Made by a program: the position numbers and the translations under genes. From positions 62,001 through 126,000 of the forward strand of contig NZ_WOTD01000001.1 of the NCBI RefSeq assembly GCF_011516885.1: 64,000 bases of DNA, read 5' to 3'. This document shows, piece after piece, positions 9,452 to 17,764 of the stretch (within the stretch, counting starts at the first letter, position 1; every line of letters begins with the position of its first letter). The notes under the pieces are model-generated. The model ran no database searches. It saw only the letters and a list, made by a program, of their open reading frames with translations, and was not told where the DNA came from. The stretch comes from Acetobacter lambici (GTDB lineage Bacteria; Pseudomonadota; Alphaproteobacteria; Acetobacterales; Acetobacteraceae).

Positions 9452-10204
9452 ATGACATCCCTGACACTCGCCTATCCTGAGTCCACCATTCATGAGGCGA
9501 CGGCAGCCACAATCATTCGGGTTCTCGAAGCCAACGACGTAGAGCCCGAAATTGTAACCGGCCCCAAACAGGCGCTGGCTGATCTCCTGCGCAAAGGGGA
9601 AATTGACATCTATGTTGCCGCATGGCTGCCAGATGAGGATTCCGCCCTGCTTTCCCCCGGTATCACGCAGTTGGGCAGCCTGTTCCGGCCAGAAGCATGC
9701 TGCTGCATATCCGATGAGAACAGTCCGCTCACGTCTTTGAGCGATCTGGCTGGAGCGGCCGGGCAGGGTGTCTGCCGTGTTATTGTCACCCCGCAATCTC
9801 TGGCAAAACGCATGGAGCAGGCACTAAGCGCCTACCATCTGGCAGAAGCAGGCTTTAGCCTTGACGTGCTGCCTGATGAGGAAGCGCTTGCAAGGCTGAA
9901 CGTCGCCCTTGGCGCGGAAACACCTAGCATTCTGCCTTTGTTCCAGCCCTGCTTTCTGTTCCATCAGGGCGGGTTGCGTATCCTCGATGACCCCAAAAAA
10001 GCAATGGGGAAAGAAATGGAGGCAACGCTTCTGCTCCGCGACGGTCTACGCAACGAGTTGGAGACGGACCTTGTGGACGAACTGGACGAGTTGATGTTGA
10101 GCGCCAAAATCATCAGCGCCATGGATTACGCCATGCGTGTGGAAGGCATGAGTGCGGATGAAGCTGCCGAAGCGTGGCAGCGCGGAAAGCTCCTTCCCCG
10201 CTAA
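9452..10204 (+). CDS. OpuAC-like glycine betaine/choline-type substrate-binding domain protein without signal peptide
   Basis: The 250-aa frame starts at an ATG preceded by AGAGGAA (9439-9445). It has the type II periplasmic-binding fold of the OpuAC family: an N-terminal strand MTSLTLAYPESTIHEATAA, GEIDIYVAAWLPDE (the AWLP signature), and FQPCFLFHQGGLRILDDP. The last 60 residues are helical and acidic. There is no signal peptide, lipobox or membrane segment, and no permease or ATPase gene nearby, unlike a transport-associated binding protein. It may bind a small quaternary amine in the cytoplasm, or be a sensor or enzyme derived from the fold. It is 15 bp ahead of the methyltransferase gene, so the two are probably co-transcribed. 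Confidence 0.7.
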   Translation: MTSLTLAYPESTIHEATAATIIRVLEANDVEPEIVTGPKQALADLLRKGEIDIYVAAWLPDEDSALLSPGITQLGSLFRPEACCCISDENSPLTSLSDLAGAAGQGVCRVIVTPQSLAKRMEQALSAYHLAEAGFSLDVLPDEEALARLNVALGAETPSILPLFQPCFLFHQGGLRILDDPKKAMGKEMEATLLLRDGLRNELETDLVDELDELMLSAKIISAMDYAMRVEGMSADEAAEAWQRGKLLPR

Positions 10205-10219
10205 AAGGTGTAATGGCGC

Positions 10220-11479
10220 ATGACACAGTCCCCCGCAGCCGACGACCGCGATGCCGGGCTTGCAGCCCAGTACGAGGCCTACCCATACCCCGAGCGCAAT
10301 CCGCAGGACGAAAATCACCGCCTGTTCATTGGCAGCCCCAGTCATCTGCGCGAGGTGGACTACTGGGTTTTTGGGGCCCAGCGGCCCCGCAGTCAGGCAT
10401 TGCGCGTTCTGGTGGCAGGGTGCGGAACAGGTGATGGCGCGATCATGCTGGCAACGCAGCTTGCACGGGTTGCGCGCCCGGCGGAAATTGTCTGCCTGGA
10501 CCGTTCGGTCAAGGCTCTTTCAATTGCGCAGGCACGGGCAAAAACCCGCGCATTGGAGAATATCCGCTTTGTTCAGGGCTCCCTGACCGAACTGGATACG
10601 CTTGGTCTGGGACTGTTCGACTATATTGACTGCTGCGGGGTACTGCACCATCTGCCCGACCCGGCAGCCGCGCTCCAAACTCTGGAACACCACCTTGCCC
10701 CACACGGCGGCATGGGCCTGATGGTGTACGCGCCTTATGGCCGAACAGGCGTTTACATGCTGCAAGATGCGCTGGAAAAACTGGCGCCACTCACGCAGCA
10801 GCCAGAGGAACGGCTGGATGTTGCCCGCCGCGTCATGCGCAACCTGCCCGCAACGGCATGGCTGCACCAGAATGGTAACTTTGGCGACCATCTCTCCGGT
10901 GGAGATGCCGGGCTATATGATCTGCTACTCAACCCCAGAGACCGCTCTTACACCATTACCGATTTTCTAGCCCTGCTGGATCAGGCCGGGCTGGAACCCA
11001 CCGCACTTATGGAACCAGCACGGTACGATCCTGCACTCTTTTTGCCTGACCCACGCCTGCGCGCGCGTCTGACGAAGCTGCCGTGGCAGACGCAGGCAGC
11101 CATTGCCGAAGATCTGGTCGGCAACATGGCGACCCATGTTGCCTATGTTGTGCGCAAACACGCATCCCCCCCAAAACCCGATCCACTGGCCCCTGACGCC
11201 GTTCCAATCATGCGCGAAATTCCGGGAGCGGAACTGGCCAAACAGATGACGCCGGATAACATGTTGCCATTCCATTTTGGCACTCTGGTTGTCCCTATCC
11301 CGCTCCCCCCCCAGACACGCGGCATTCTCCCTCTTATTGATGGAGAAAGAACCGTAGGAGACCTAGCGGACATTCTGGCGACACGCGGGGTCAACGCAGA
11401 AAAATTCCGACATGTCTGGCAGGAAAGTTTTGGCATTCTGGAACGGCTGAACCGTGTTCTGCTTCGCCCGCCAGCCTGA
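10220..11479 (+). CDS. Class I SAM-dependent methyltransferase with C-terminal extension
   Basis: A 419-aa protein. Residues about 1-40 contain a YEAYPYPERNP motif seen in a group of bacterial methyltransferases. The Rossmann core follows: motif I LRVLVAGCGTGDGAI near residue 60, the acidic end of strand 2 in EIVCLDRS, FVQGSLTEL, and FDYIDCCGVLHHLPDP (motif IV/V). The C-terminal third (from about 300) is not part of the core; it ends in a segment (ILPLIDGERTVGDLADILATRGV) that resembles a PqqD-like or winged-helix module. The substrate is unknown. It follows the OpuAC-like gene closely and precedes the YdcF-like gene by 6 bp. Confidence 0.82.
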   Translation: MTQSPAADDRDAGLAAQYEAYPYPERNPQDENHRLFIGSPSHLREVDYWVFGAQRPRSQALRVLVAGCGTGDGAIMLATQLARVARPAEIVCLDRSVKALSIAQARAKTRALENIRFVQGSLTELDTLGLGLFDYIDCCGVLHHLPDPAAALQTLEHHLAPHGGMGLMVYAPYGRTGVYMLQDALEKLAPLTQQPEERLDVARRVMRNLPATAWLHQNGNFGDHLSGGDAGLYDLLLNPRDRSYTITDFLALLDQAGLEPTALMEPARYDPALFLPDPRLRARLTKLPWQTQAAIAEDLVGNMATHVAYVVRKHASPPKPDPLAPDAVPIMREIPGAELAKQMTPDNMLPFHFGTLVVPIPLPPQTRGILPLIDGERTVGDLADILATRGVNAEKFRHVWQESFGILERLNRVLLRPPA

Positions 11480-11485
11480 TTACGT

Positions 11486-12019
11486 TTGCAGCACACCCTA
11501 CAGGCAAGCCGCCCCGAACCCCTGATTGTTTTTGGGGCGGCCCTGTACCCCAATGGCAAACCAACCCCGGCACTTGTGGCAAGGGTTCAGGCCGCACTGG
11601 TTTATGGTGCAACACGCCCGGTCACCTACATTGTAACAGGCGGTGTCGCACAAAATGGGCTAACTGAGGCCGCTGTTATGGCGCATCTTCTGGCCCGGGC
11701 TGGTGTGCCTGCTCAGCAGATCATTATGGAACACAACGCCACGGATACGTTTGATTCCATTGTGCTGTGTTCGCATATTCTCACACGGCTCGGTGTGACC
11801 GGGCATACTCCGATAGCAATGGTCACAAGTCCGTTGCACACCCCACGCTGCGTTTTACTCCTTCGCATGGCGGACTGGCGGGTACATTCCCTGCAACTTG
11901 CCCACACAGCGCATTCATCCATACCCTTGCGCGTAAAACTGCGCGGCATTGCACACGAATGCCTTGCAATCCCGTGGGATGCGCTCCTCGTTCTGGTCTG
12001 GCGTATTGTGCCGCGCTAA
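11486..12019 (+). CDS. YdcF family (DUF218) protein
   Basis: A 177-aa protein with the DUF218/YdcF pattern: PLIVFGAALYPNGKPTPALVARV, YIVTGGVAQNGLTEAAVM, the conserved NATDTFDSI segment and MVTSPLHTPRCVLLLR. Members bind nucleotide or act in envelope biogenesis (SanA/ElyC relatives); the exact role is unclear. The only good start is TTG at 11486, since no in-frame ATG or GTG precedes the conserved block, which lowers start certainty. It lies 6 bp after the methyltransferase and 144 bp before fabD. A weakly hydrophobic C-terminus (LAIPWDALLVLVWRIV) could touch the membrane. Confidence 0.78.
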   Translation: MQHTLQASRPEPLIVFGAALYPNGKPTPALVARVQAALVYGATRPVTYIVTGGVAQNGLTEAAVMAHLLARAGVPAQQIIMEHNATDTFDSIVLCSHILTRLGVTGHTPIAMVTSPLHTPRCVLLLRMADWRVHSLQLAHTAHSSIPLRVKLRGIAHECLAIPWDALLVLVWRIVPR

Positions 12020-12163
12020 CGCAGGCCCTATTCTGCCCCCGTTTTTGCCAGCCGGAAGGGCGGAACCATTGGGCGGTATGTGTTTGCGGCCCGAGGGTTC
12101 TTTCCTTCCACTCCTTGCAATCTATCCGCCTCCGGGCGTCGTTTTTTTGAGACAGTGAGTATC

Positions 12164-13108
12164 ATGGCCGTTTACGCATTTACTTTTCCCGGACAAGGTA
12201 GCCAGTCCGTTGGCATGGGGCAGGAGCTTGCAGAAGCTTTTCCCGCCGCACGCGCGGTTTTTCAGGAAGTTGACGATGCTCTGGGCGAACATCTGTCAAA
12301 AACGATTTTTGAAGGCCCGATAGAAACTCTCACCAGCACCGAAAACGCCCAGCCCGCCCTTATGGCTGTTTCCATGGCGGTTATCCGTGTTCTGGAACAG
12401 GATGGCGGGCTTGATCTGGCTGGCCGGGTTACCCTGCTTGCCGGGCATTCACTGGGCGAGTACGCAGCGCTGGCCGCTGGTCGGGCATTTGATGTTGCAC
12501 AGGCCGCCAGGCTCCTGCGCCTGCGTGGGCAGGCCATGCAGCGCGCCGTACCTGCGGGCGAAGGCGGCATGGCAGCACTCATTGGTGTAACTCTGGCTCA
12601 GGCAGAGGATGTCTGCACCCGCGCAAGTGCTAGCGGCTGCACGGAAATTGCCAACGACAATGGTGGCGGCCAGATTGTTATTTCAGGCAAAATGGCTGGA
12701 ATTGATGCAGCCATCGCCATCGCAAAGGAAATGGGGATCAAGCGCGCGGTCAAACTGCCGGTTTCCGCCCCATTCCATTCCTCACTCATGAAACCCGCGG
12801 AAGACGCGATGGCCGAAGCACTGGCCAAGGCGGATATTGCCGCACCGGTTGTGCCCGTTATTGCCAACGTGAGCGCCGAGCGTGAAACCGACGCCGATAC
12901 GATTCGCTCCAATCTGGTCCAGCAGGTAACCGGCCGCGTGCGGTGGCGTGAGAGTGTAGCCACCATGACCGGTATGGGCGTTGATACGTTTGTGGAAATC
13001 GGGGCGGGCAAGGTCCTGTCCGGTCTGGTCCGCCGTATTGACCCCGAAGTTTCGACCCTTTCCATCGGCACCCCGGCGGATATCGAAACCTTTCTCAAAT
13101 CCCTCTAA
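12164..13108 (+). CDS. fabD: Malonyl-CoA:ACP transacylase
   Basis: Transfers malonyl from CoA to acyl carrier protein at the start of type II fatty acid synthesis. The 314-aa product begins MAVYAFTFPGQGSQSVGMG, has the active-site serine in GHSLGEYAAL, the Arg in LRLRGQAMQ, and the catalytic His in SAPFHSSLM. The ATG at 12164 gives the family N-terminus; upstream in-frame codons add non-homologous residues. It is the first gene of the run fabD-fabG-acpP-fabF-mltG, with 16 bp to fabG. Confidence 0.97.
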   Translation: MAVYAFTFPGQGSQSVGMGQELAEAFPAARAVFQEVDDALGEHLSKTIFEGPIETLTSTENAQPALMAVSMAVIRVLEQDGGLDLAGRVTLLAGHSLGEYAALAAGRAFDVAQAARLLRLRGQAMQRAVPAGEGGMAALIGVTLAQAEDVCTRASASGCTEIANDNGGGQIVISGKMAGIDAAIAIAKEMGIKRAVKLPVSAPFHSSLMKPAEDAMAEALAKADIAAPVVPVIANVSAERETDADTIRSNLVQQVTGRVRWRESVATMTGMGVDTFVEIGAGKVLSGLVRRIDPEVSTLSIGTPADIETFLKSL

Positions 13109-13124
13109 AACAGGTTTGCACAAC

Positions 13125-13865
13125 ATGTTCCGACTGGATGGAAAAACCGCACTCGTTACGGGTGCTTCGGGTGGTATTGGCAGCGCCATTGCCAGAACAC
13201 TGCATGCTCAGGGCGCCAGAGTAGTTCTGTCTGGCACGCGTGAGGCTGTTATTCGCGAACTGGCGGAAGAGTTGGGGGAGGGGGCATTCTATGCCGCCGC
13301 AAACCTGAGCGAACCATCAGAGGCCGAAGCCCTGATCACCAAGGCCGAGGACGTTGCCGGAGCGCCACTGGATATTCTGGTCAACAACGCAGGCCTTACG
13401 CGCGACATGCTCGCCATACGCATGAAGGACGAGGACTGGAATCAGGTTCTCAATGTTGACCTTGCCGCCCCGTTCCGCCTGTGCCGTGCAGCACTTAAAG
13501 GCATGTTGCGCCGCCGTGCGGGCCGCATTGTCAACATTGCCTCAGTCATTGGGACAACCGGCAATGCCGGGCAGGCCAACTATGCCGCAGCCAAAGCTGG
13601 CATGGTGGGCATGAGCAAGTCCTTAGCGCAGGAGGCCGGACCACGCGGCGTTACGGTTAACGTTGTCGCTCCCGGGTTTATTGTCACCCCGATGACCGAC
13701 GTGCTGGCCGACGCGCAGAAGGAAAAACTTCTGTCCTCCATTCCGCTTGCCCGCCTTGGTCAGCCTGATGACGTTGCATCGGCCGTGCTGTATCTGGCAT
13801 CGGACGAAGCCCGCTGGGTCACTGGCGCTACGTTGCATGTTAATGGCGGCATGGTCATGGCCTGA
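13125..13865 (+). CDS. fabG: 3-oxoacyl-ACP reductase
   Basis: NADPH-dependent reduction of 3-ketoacyl-ACP. The 246-aa short-chain dehydrogenase has the cofactor motif TGASGGIG, NNAG, the catalytic Ser in NIASVIG and the YAAAKAG (Tyr-x3-Lys) pair, and the family end GATLHVNGGMVMA. Start at ATG 13125 gives MFRLDGKTALVTG, the usual N-terminus. Clustered with fabD upstream and acpP 289 bp downstream, the longer gap probably holding an acpP promoter. Confidence 0.97.
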   Translation: MFRLDGKTALVTGASGGIGSAIARTLHAQGARVVLSGTREAVIRELAEELGEGAFYAAANLSEPSEAEALITKAEDVAGAPLDILVNNAGLTRDMLAIRMKDEDWNQVLNVDLAAPFRLCRAALKGMLRRRAGRIVNIASVIGTTGNAGQANYAAAKAGMVGMSKSLAQEAGPRGVTVNVVAPGFIVTPMTDVLADAQKEKLLSSIPLARLGQPDDVASAVLYLASDEARWVTGATLHVNGGMVMA

Positions 13866-14154
13866 GCACATGAAAAGCATATGCGCAGCTAGAACAGGTG
13901 GTGCAAAATGCTTTAAGATGTGCCACACATGCAGCGCAACCTCGCTGTTTTGGGCTTACCGCAGATGTATTTGTCTGGTTTGCCTTGGCGGGGAGAGATA
14001 AAACGTGCTAATCGCGCGCAACACCTTACTGCTGGGCCGGAACCGGGCGGGCGCTTGTCCACCCTGATCTCTGCCAGCATCAAGGTCCGTCGCAGATTAA
14101 ACACCTGAACAACCTGCCATTTTCGGTAGGCAGGCATATGGGATAGAAAGACAG

Positions 14155-14394
14155 ATGAGCGAAATCGCTGATAAGGTTAAAAAAATCGTGGTCGAGCATC
14201 TCGGCGTTGAGGAAAGCAAGGTCACACCGGAAGCGTCTTTCATTGACGATCTGGGCGCTGACAGCCTTGATACCGTTGAGCTGGTGATGGCGTTTGAAGA
14301 AGCCTTCAATGTCGAAATTCCCGAAGATGCCGCAGAAAAAATCACCACGGTGAAAGACGCCATCGACTATATCGAAAAGCAGAAAGCCGCCTGA
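14155..14394 (+). CDS. acpP: Acyl carrier protein
   Basis: A 79-aa acidic ACP with the phosphopantetheine attachment site in [10 protein letters not shown] (Ser37). It carries growing acyl chains for FabD/FabF/FabG/FabI and supplies acyl groups to lipid A enzymes. The 289-bp upstream gap contains a small hairpin (CCTGCC 14113-14118 with GGCAGG 14129-14134), and a stable hairpin follows 32 bp after the stop, ahead of fabF. Both may contribute to the high, separate expression that ACP normally needs. Confidence 0.98.
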   Translation: MSEIADKVKKIVVEHLGVEESKVTPEASFIDDLGADSLDTVELVMAFEEAFNVEIPEDAAEKITTVKDAIDYIEKQKAA

Positions 14395-14426
14395 TTTCGG
14401 GCCATCTGCCTTAAATTACAGGACTA

Positions 14427-14452
14427 TGGTCCCTCAGATGGCTGAGGGACCA
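14427..14452 (+). promoter_or_regulatory. Intercistronic hairpin acpP-fabF covering a ribosome site
   Basis: Perfect 11-bp arms TGGTCCCTCAG (14427-14437) and CTGAGGGACCA (14442-14452) around a 4-nt loop. There is no T-run. The right arm contains GAGGGA, the only good Shine-Dalgarno for a GTG start of fabF at 14458. It could stabilise the acpP mRNA end or dampen fabF translation. Confidence 0.65.
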
Positions 14453-14457
14453 GATAT

Positions 14458-15768
14458 GTGTCAAATGGGGAGCGGGCTGGTTTGTTGCTTTCGGCCGGAA
14501 TGAATTCTGGACGGAGACGCGTTGTCGTCACCGGCATGGGCATCGTCGGGCCTCTCGGCCTCGGTGTTGAAAACGTATGGTCACGTCTGATCGCAGGCGA
14601 GAGCGGGATTGGTACAATCTCGCAGTTCGATGCGAGTGATCTGCCTGCGCAGGTTGCGGGCGAAGTCCCGAACGGACCGCGCGAGGAAGGGAAACTCACG
14701 CTTTCTGAGTGGGTCCCCACCAAAGACCAGCGTAAAATGGATCGCTTTATCCATATGGGGCTGGTCGCGGCAACGGAAGCGGTAGAGGACTCCGGATGGA
14801 AACCTCAAACCGAAGAAGAAAAATGCCGCACCGGTGTGATGATCGGTTCTGGTATTGGCGGCCTGCAAACCATTTATGACGCCTCTATTACGGTGCATGA
14901 AGGACGTGCAAAGCGGCTCTCGCCCTTTTTCATCCCTTCTGCCCTGATCAACCTTGTATCTGGGCACGTGTCCATCAAATACGGTTTTCAGGGCCCTAAC
15001 CATTCGGTTGTAACTGCCTGCGCAACAGGTGTGCATGCCATTGGTGACGCAGCACGCCTGATTATGTTTGGCGATGCCGATGTTATGGTTGCCGGTGGTG
15101 CTGAAGCTACGGTCTGCCCACTGGGTATTGCCGGGTTCTGCTCCGCGCGCGCCCTGTCCACCGGGTTTAATGCAACACCACAGCAGGCTTCCCGCCCATG
15201 GGACAAGGACCGTGATGGTTTTGTCATGGGGGAAGGCTCTGGCATTGTTGTGCTGGAAGAATACGAACACGCCAAAGCGCGTGGGGCCAAAATTTATGGC
15301 GAGGTTATCGGCTACGGCATGTCCGGCGATGCCTACCATATTACGGCACCATCAGAAGGTCATTATGGCGCATACCGCGCCATGCGTTCGGCATTGCAGA
15401 GTGCTGGCCTGACAACGGCCGACATTAACTATGTTAACGCTCATGGCACATCCACCATGGCCGATGACCTTGAACTGGAAGCCGTGGAACGCCTGTTTGG
15501 CGATGACGCCAAAAAGCTAGCCATGTCCTCCACCAAATCCGCTACGGGCCATCTGCTCGGGGCGGCAGGAGCGGTGGAAGCTATTTTCTCCATTCTTGCC
15601 ATCCGGGATAATGTGGCACCCCCTACGCTCAACCTGGACAGCCCATCGCGCGAAAGCGTGATCGACCGCGTAGCGCACACCGCGCAGCAGCGTCCGATCA
15701 ATATTGCCCTGTCCAACAGCTTTGGGTTTGGCGGAACAAATGCCAGCCTGATCGTGCGTGGCGTCTAA
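14458..15768 (+). CDS. fabF: 3-oxoacyl-ACP synthase II
   Basis: Condenses malonyl-ACP with acyl-ACP. The catalytic triad is visible: Cys in VTACATGVHA, His in NAHGTSTMADD, and the Lys/His segment KSATGHLLGAAG; the C-terminus ends in NSFGFGGTNASL. The start is ambiguous. GTG 14458 has GAGGGA 8 nt upstream but adds 14 residues before the family core; ATG 14500 (MNSGRRRVVVTGMG) looks more typical but has no properly spaced ribosome site. I give the longer form. The gene follows acpP and overlaps mltG by 11 nt. Confidence 0.96.
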   Translation: MSNGERAGLLLSAGMNSGRRRVVVTGMGIVGPLGLGVENVWSRLIAGESGIGTISQFDASDLPAQVAGEVPNGPREEGKLTLSEWVPTKDQRKMDRFIHMGLVAATEAVEDSGWKPQTEEEKCRTGVMIGSGIGGLQTIYDASITVHEGRAKRLSPFFIPSALINLVSGHVSIKYGFQGPNHSVVTACATGVHAIGDAARLIMFGDADVMVAGGAEATVCPLGIAGFCSARALSTGFNATPQQASRPWDKDRDGFVMGEGSGIVVLEEYEHAKARGAKIYGEVIGYGMSGDAYHITAPSEGHYGAYRAMRSALQSAGLTTADINYVNAHGTSTMADDLELEAVERLFGDDAKKLAMSSTKSATGHLLGAAGAVEAIFSILAIRDNVAPPTLNLDSPSRESVIDRVAHTAQQRPINIALSNSFGFGGTNASLIVRGV

Positions 15769-16792
15769 ACGTAAAAAACGACCCTCATCTCCTTCAGGCC
15801 ATAGTAAACTTTCCTGTTTTCTCAAATGGTCTGGAGGAGGCGTTTTTGCTCTTTTTGCAGGCGTTGGCCTCGCCGCCTTTTTAGGCTGGCAGAGCTACAC
15901 ATCGCCCGGCCCATTATCCTCCGAGCAGGATATAGTGGTCCCTCATGGCAATTACGCAACCACTTTAACCACATTACAAAATGCAGGTGTTATTCCAGCA
16001 GACTGGTGGAGTAGCCGCGTCTTTTTAAGCGCGGTTGCACTCACTCGTGCGGATGGACAACTCCATGCTGCGGAACTGCACTTTCCAGCCTATGCTTCCA
16101 TTCAACAGGCATTATGGATCTTGCGGCATGGCAAACCAGTACAGCATAAGCTGACTATCCCCGAGGGGCTGGCGGCTTGGCAAATTCAGGCTCTGGTTCA
16201 GGCCGCACCATTGCTTACGGGGGATACTCCTCTGCCAGCCGAAGGCAGCACACTGCCGCAAACTTACACCTACCTGCGCAACAGCACACGTAAGGACCTG
16301 CTCACCCACATGCAGGCGAGTATGGAGCAGACATTAAAAAATATCTGGGCGGAAAGAGAAAGCGGTTTGCCACTTACAAGCCCACAAGACCTTCTGACTC
16401 TGGCTTCCGTTATTGAAAAAGAAACCGCCCAACCGGATGAGCGTCCATCGGTTGCCCGCGTGTTTTACAATCGTCTGCAAAAAGGCATGCGCTTGCAGAC
16501 TGACCCCACTGTTATTTACGCCCTTACGCAGGGTAGGCCACCACTGGACAGGCCGCTAACCCATGTAGACCTTCAAACCCCCAACCCGTACAATACGTAT
16601 GTCAATACGGGGCTGCCGCCGGGACCAATATGCTCCCCCGGCAGCGCCGCGCTGGAAGCAGCCGCTCACCCCACCAAAGGGGATATGCTGTATTTTGTAG
16701 CCAATGGTACTGGGGGGCATAATTTTGCGGCCACATTAGTGGACCACAACCATAATGTTCAGCTCTTACGCAAACAAAAAACCAGCCACTAA
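15758..16792 (+). CDS. mltG: Endolytic transglycosylase MltG
   Basis: Cleaves nascent glycan strands at the inner membrane and is thought to set their length. The 344-aa product has a basic cytoplasmic start (ASKRKKRPSS), one membrane segment at about 28-50 (FALFAGVGLAAFLGW) and the YceG/MltG domain with LASVIEKETAQPDERP containing the catalytic Glu, RLQTDPTVIYAL and YNTYVNTGLPPGPICSPG. The GTG start at 15758 lies inside fabF, overlapping it by 11 nt; the fabF-mltG order is conserved in proteobacteria. Its stop codon lies within a terminator serving the opposite strand. Confidence 0.94.
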   Translation: MASKRKKRPSSPSGHSKLSCFLKWSGGGVFALFAGVGLAAFLGWQSYTSPGPLSSEQDIVVPHGNYATTLTTLQNAGVIPADWWSSRVFLSAVALTRADGQLHAAELHFPAYASIQQALWILRHGKPVQHKLTIPEGLAAWQIQALVQAAPLLTGDTPLPAEGSTLPQTYTYLRNSTRKDLLTHMQASMEQTLKNIWAERESGLPLTSPQDLLTLASVIEKETAQPDERPSVARVFYNRLQKGMRLQTDPTVIYALTQGRPPLDRPLTHVDLQTPNPYNTYVNTGLPPGPICSPGSAALEAAAHPTKGDMLYFVANGTGGHNFAATLVDHNHNVQLLRKQKTSH

Positions 16793-16817
16793 GACCATAA
16801 GGCATTAGGTGGCTGGT
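16775..16817 (-). terminator. Rho-independent terminator for the SYLF gene, inside the mltG 3' end
   Basis: Arms ACCAGCCAC (16781-16789) and GTGGCTGGT (16809-16817). Read on the minus strand the stem is followed by TTTTTTG, so it ends the SYLF transcript; the left arm encodes the last codons of mltG. Confidence 0.8.
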
Positions 16818-16837
16818 ACGATCTGGCCCTGAGTATT

Positions 16838-17677
16838 CTAGCGCGTACCGGAGCGGGCAGGGGACAGGCTTTCCTGCTGGATTCCGCCACTTGGGGCCGT
16901 CACGCCCGTGCTATCGCTATCAATCGCATCAGTCGTGGCTGCACTTCCACCTACGCGAGGAGCCGTTGTGGCTGATGTCTGGGCTCTGCGGGCATAGCGC
17001 ATGAGAACACTACGCAAGGGGTCAGCGTCCGGATTATTGACCCGCATGCTCACAACAATATCTTCCGGGCCAACGCTCTGTTTGTAGTAAGCTCGGTTTT
17101 CGTCACTGTAGACTGTCAGCTTGCTGCCGCCGAGTGACGCACCCGCAAACACACCCTGAGATTTCTGGGCGACCAGAATATCCGTATTGCTCGCACCGGC
17201 ATTGGAGCTGGCCACGGCCGTGCTCATATTGGCAAAGGACGCACCCGCATTGGAGCCAAACTGGAACTGGCTATCCAGCAGCGCCTGAAGACCACGATCG
17301 GTCATGATGAAAAAAACAATCTGGGAACTCTGCACACCAAACTGGATGCCAAAGGAAGCAGAACTCAGCTTGTAAAACGCAGGATCAGACCATGAGCCTC
17401 GGGCATCTTTTGCCAGCAGCACGCATTCTCCATGCGCGCCACCAAAAGCGATAGACATCCGGAACATGGCCGGGCAGACCATCACAGCACGCGCCTTGGC
17501 CAGATTGCTCACCAACGGGCTCTGGCCATTTGCACCAAGAAAAATGTCCTGCACGCTCAATGCCGCTTTATCAACGGTGGATTGCGCACTGTCAGCTGTC
17601 TGCGCATGTGCGCCAGATGCCAGCATGGTCGCGGCAAGGACCAGAGAAACTGAAGACAGCCGTTTAAAGAAATGCAT
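16838..17677 (-). CDS. Exported SYLF/Ysc84-domain lipid-binding protein
   Basis: A protein of 279 aa from ATG 17677 with a signal peptide (SLVLAATMLASGAHA, cleavage before QTADS). The mature part has the SYLF/Ysc84 pattern: ARAVMVCPAMFRMSIAFGGAHGECVLLAK, SASFGIQFGVQSSQIVFFIM and SQGVFAGASLGGSKLTVYSDEN. Eukaryotic SYLF domains bind phosphoinositides; bacterial periplasmic members are little studied. The last 60 residues are Ser/Thr/Ala-rich and probably disordered. It has its own terminator and no close operon partner; the IMPase gene ends 87 bp upstream on the same strand. Confidence 0.85.
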   Translation of the reverse strand: MHFFKRLSSVSLVLAATMLASGAHAQTADSAQSTVDKAALSVQDIFLGANGQSPLVSNLAKARAVMVCPAMFRMSIAFGGAHGECVLLAKDARGSWSDPAFYKLSSASFGIQFGVQSSQIVFFIMTDRGLQALLDSQFQFGSNAGASFANMSTAVASSNAGASNTDILVAQKSQGVFAGASLGGSKLTVYSDENRAYYKQSVGPEDIVVSMRVNNPDADPLRSVLMRYARRAQTSATTAPRVGGSAATTDAIDSDSTGVTAPSGGIQQESLSPARSGTR

Positions 17678-17764
17678 TCCGGGTTTCTCCACGATAAGCC
17701 GGTAAATTGGCGTTTAAAAAAGCATGCTTTTGTGGCGCGAGAAAGGCCTGTCTTTGTTTTGTTT

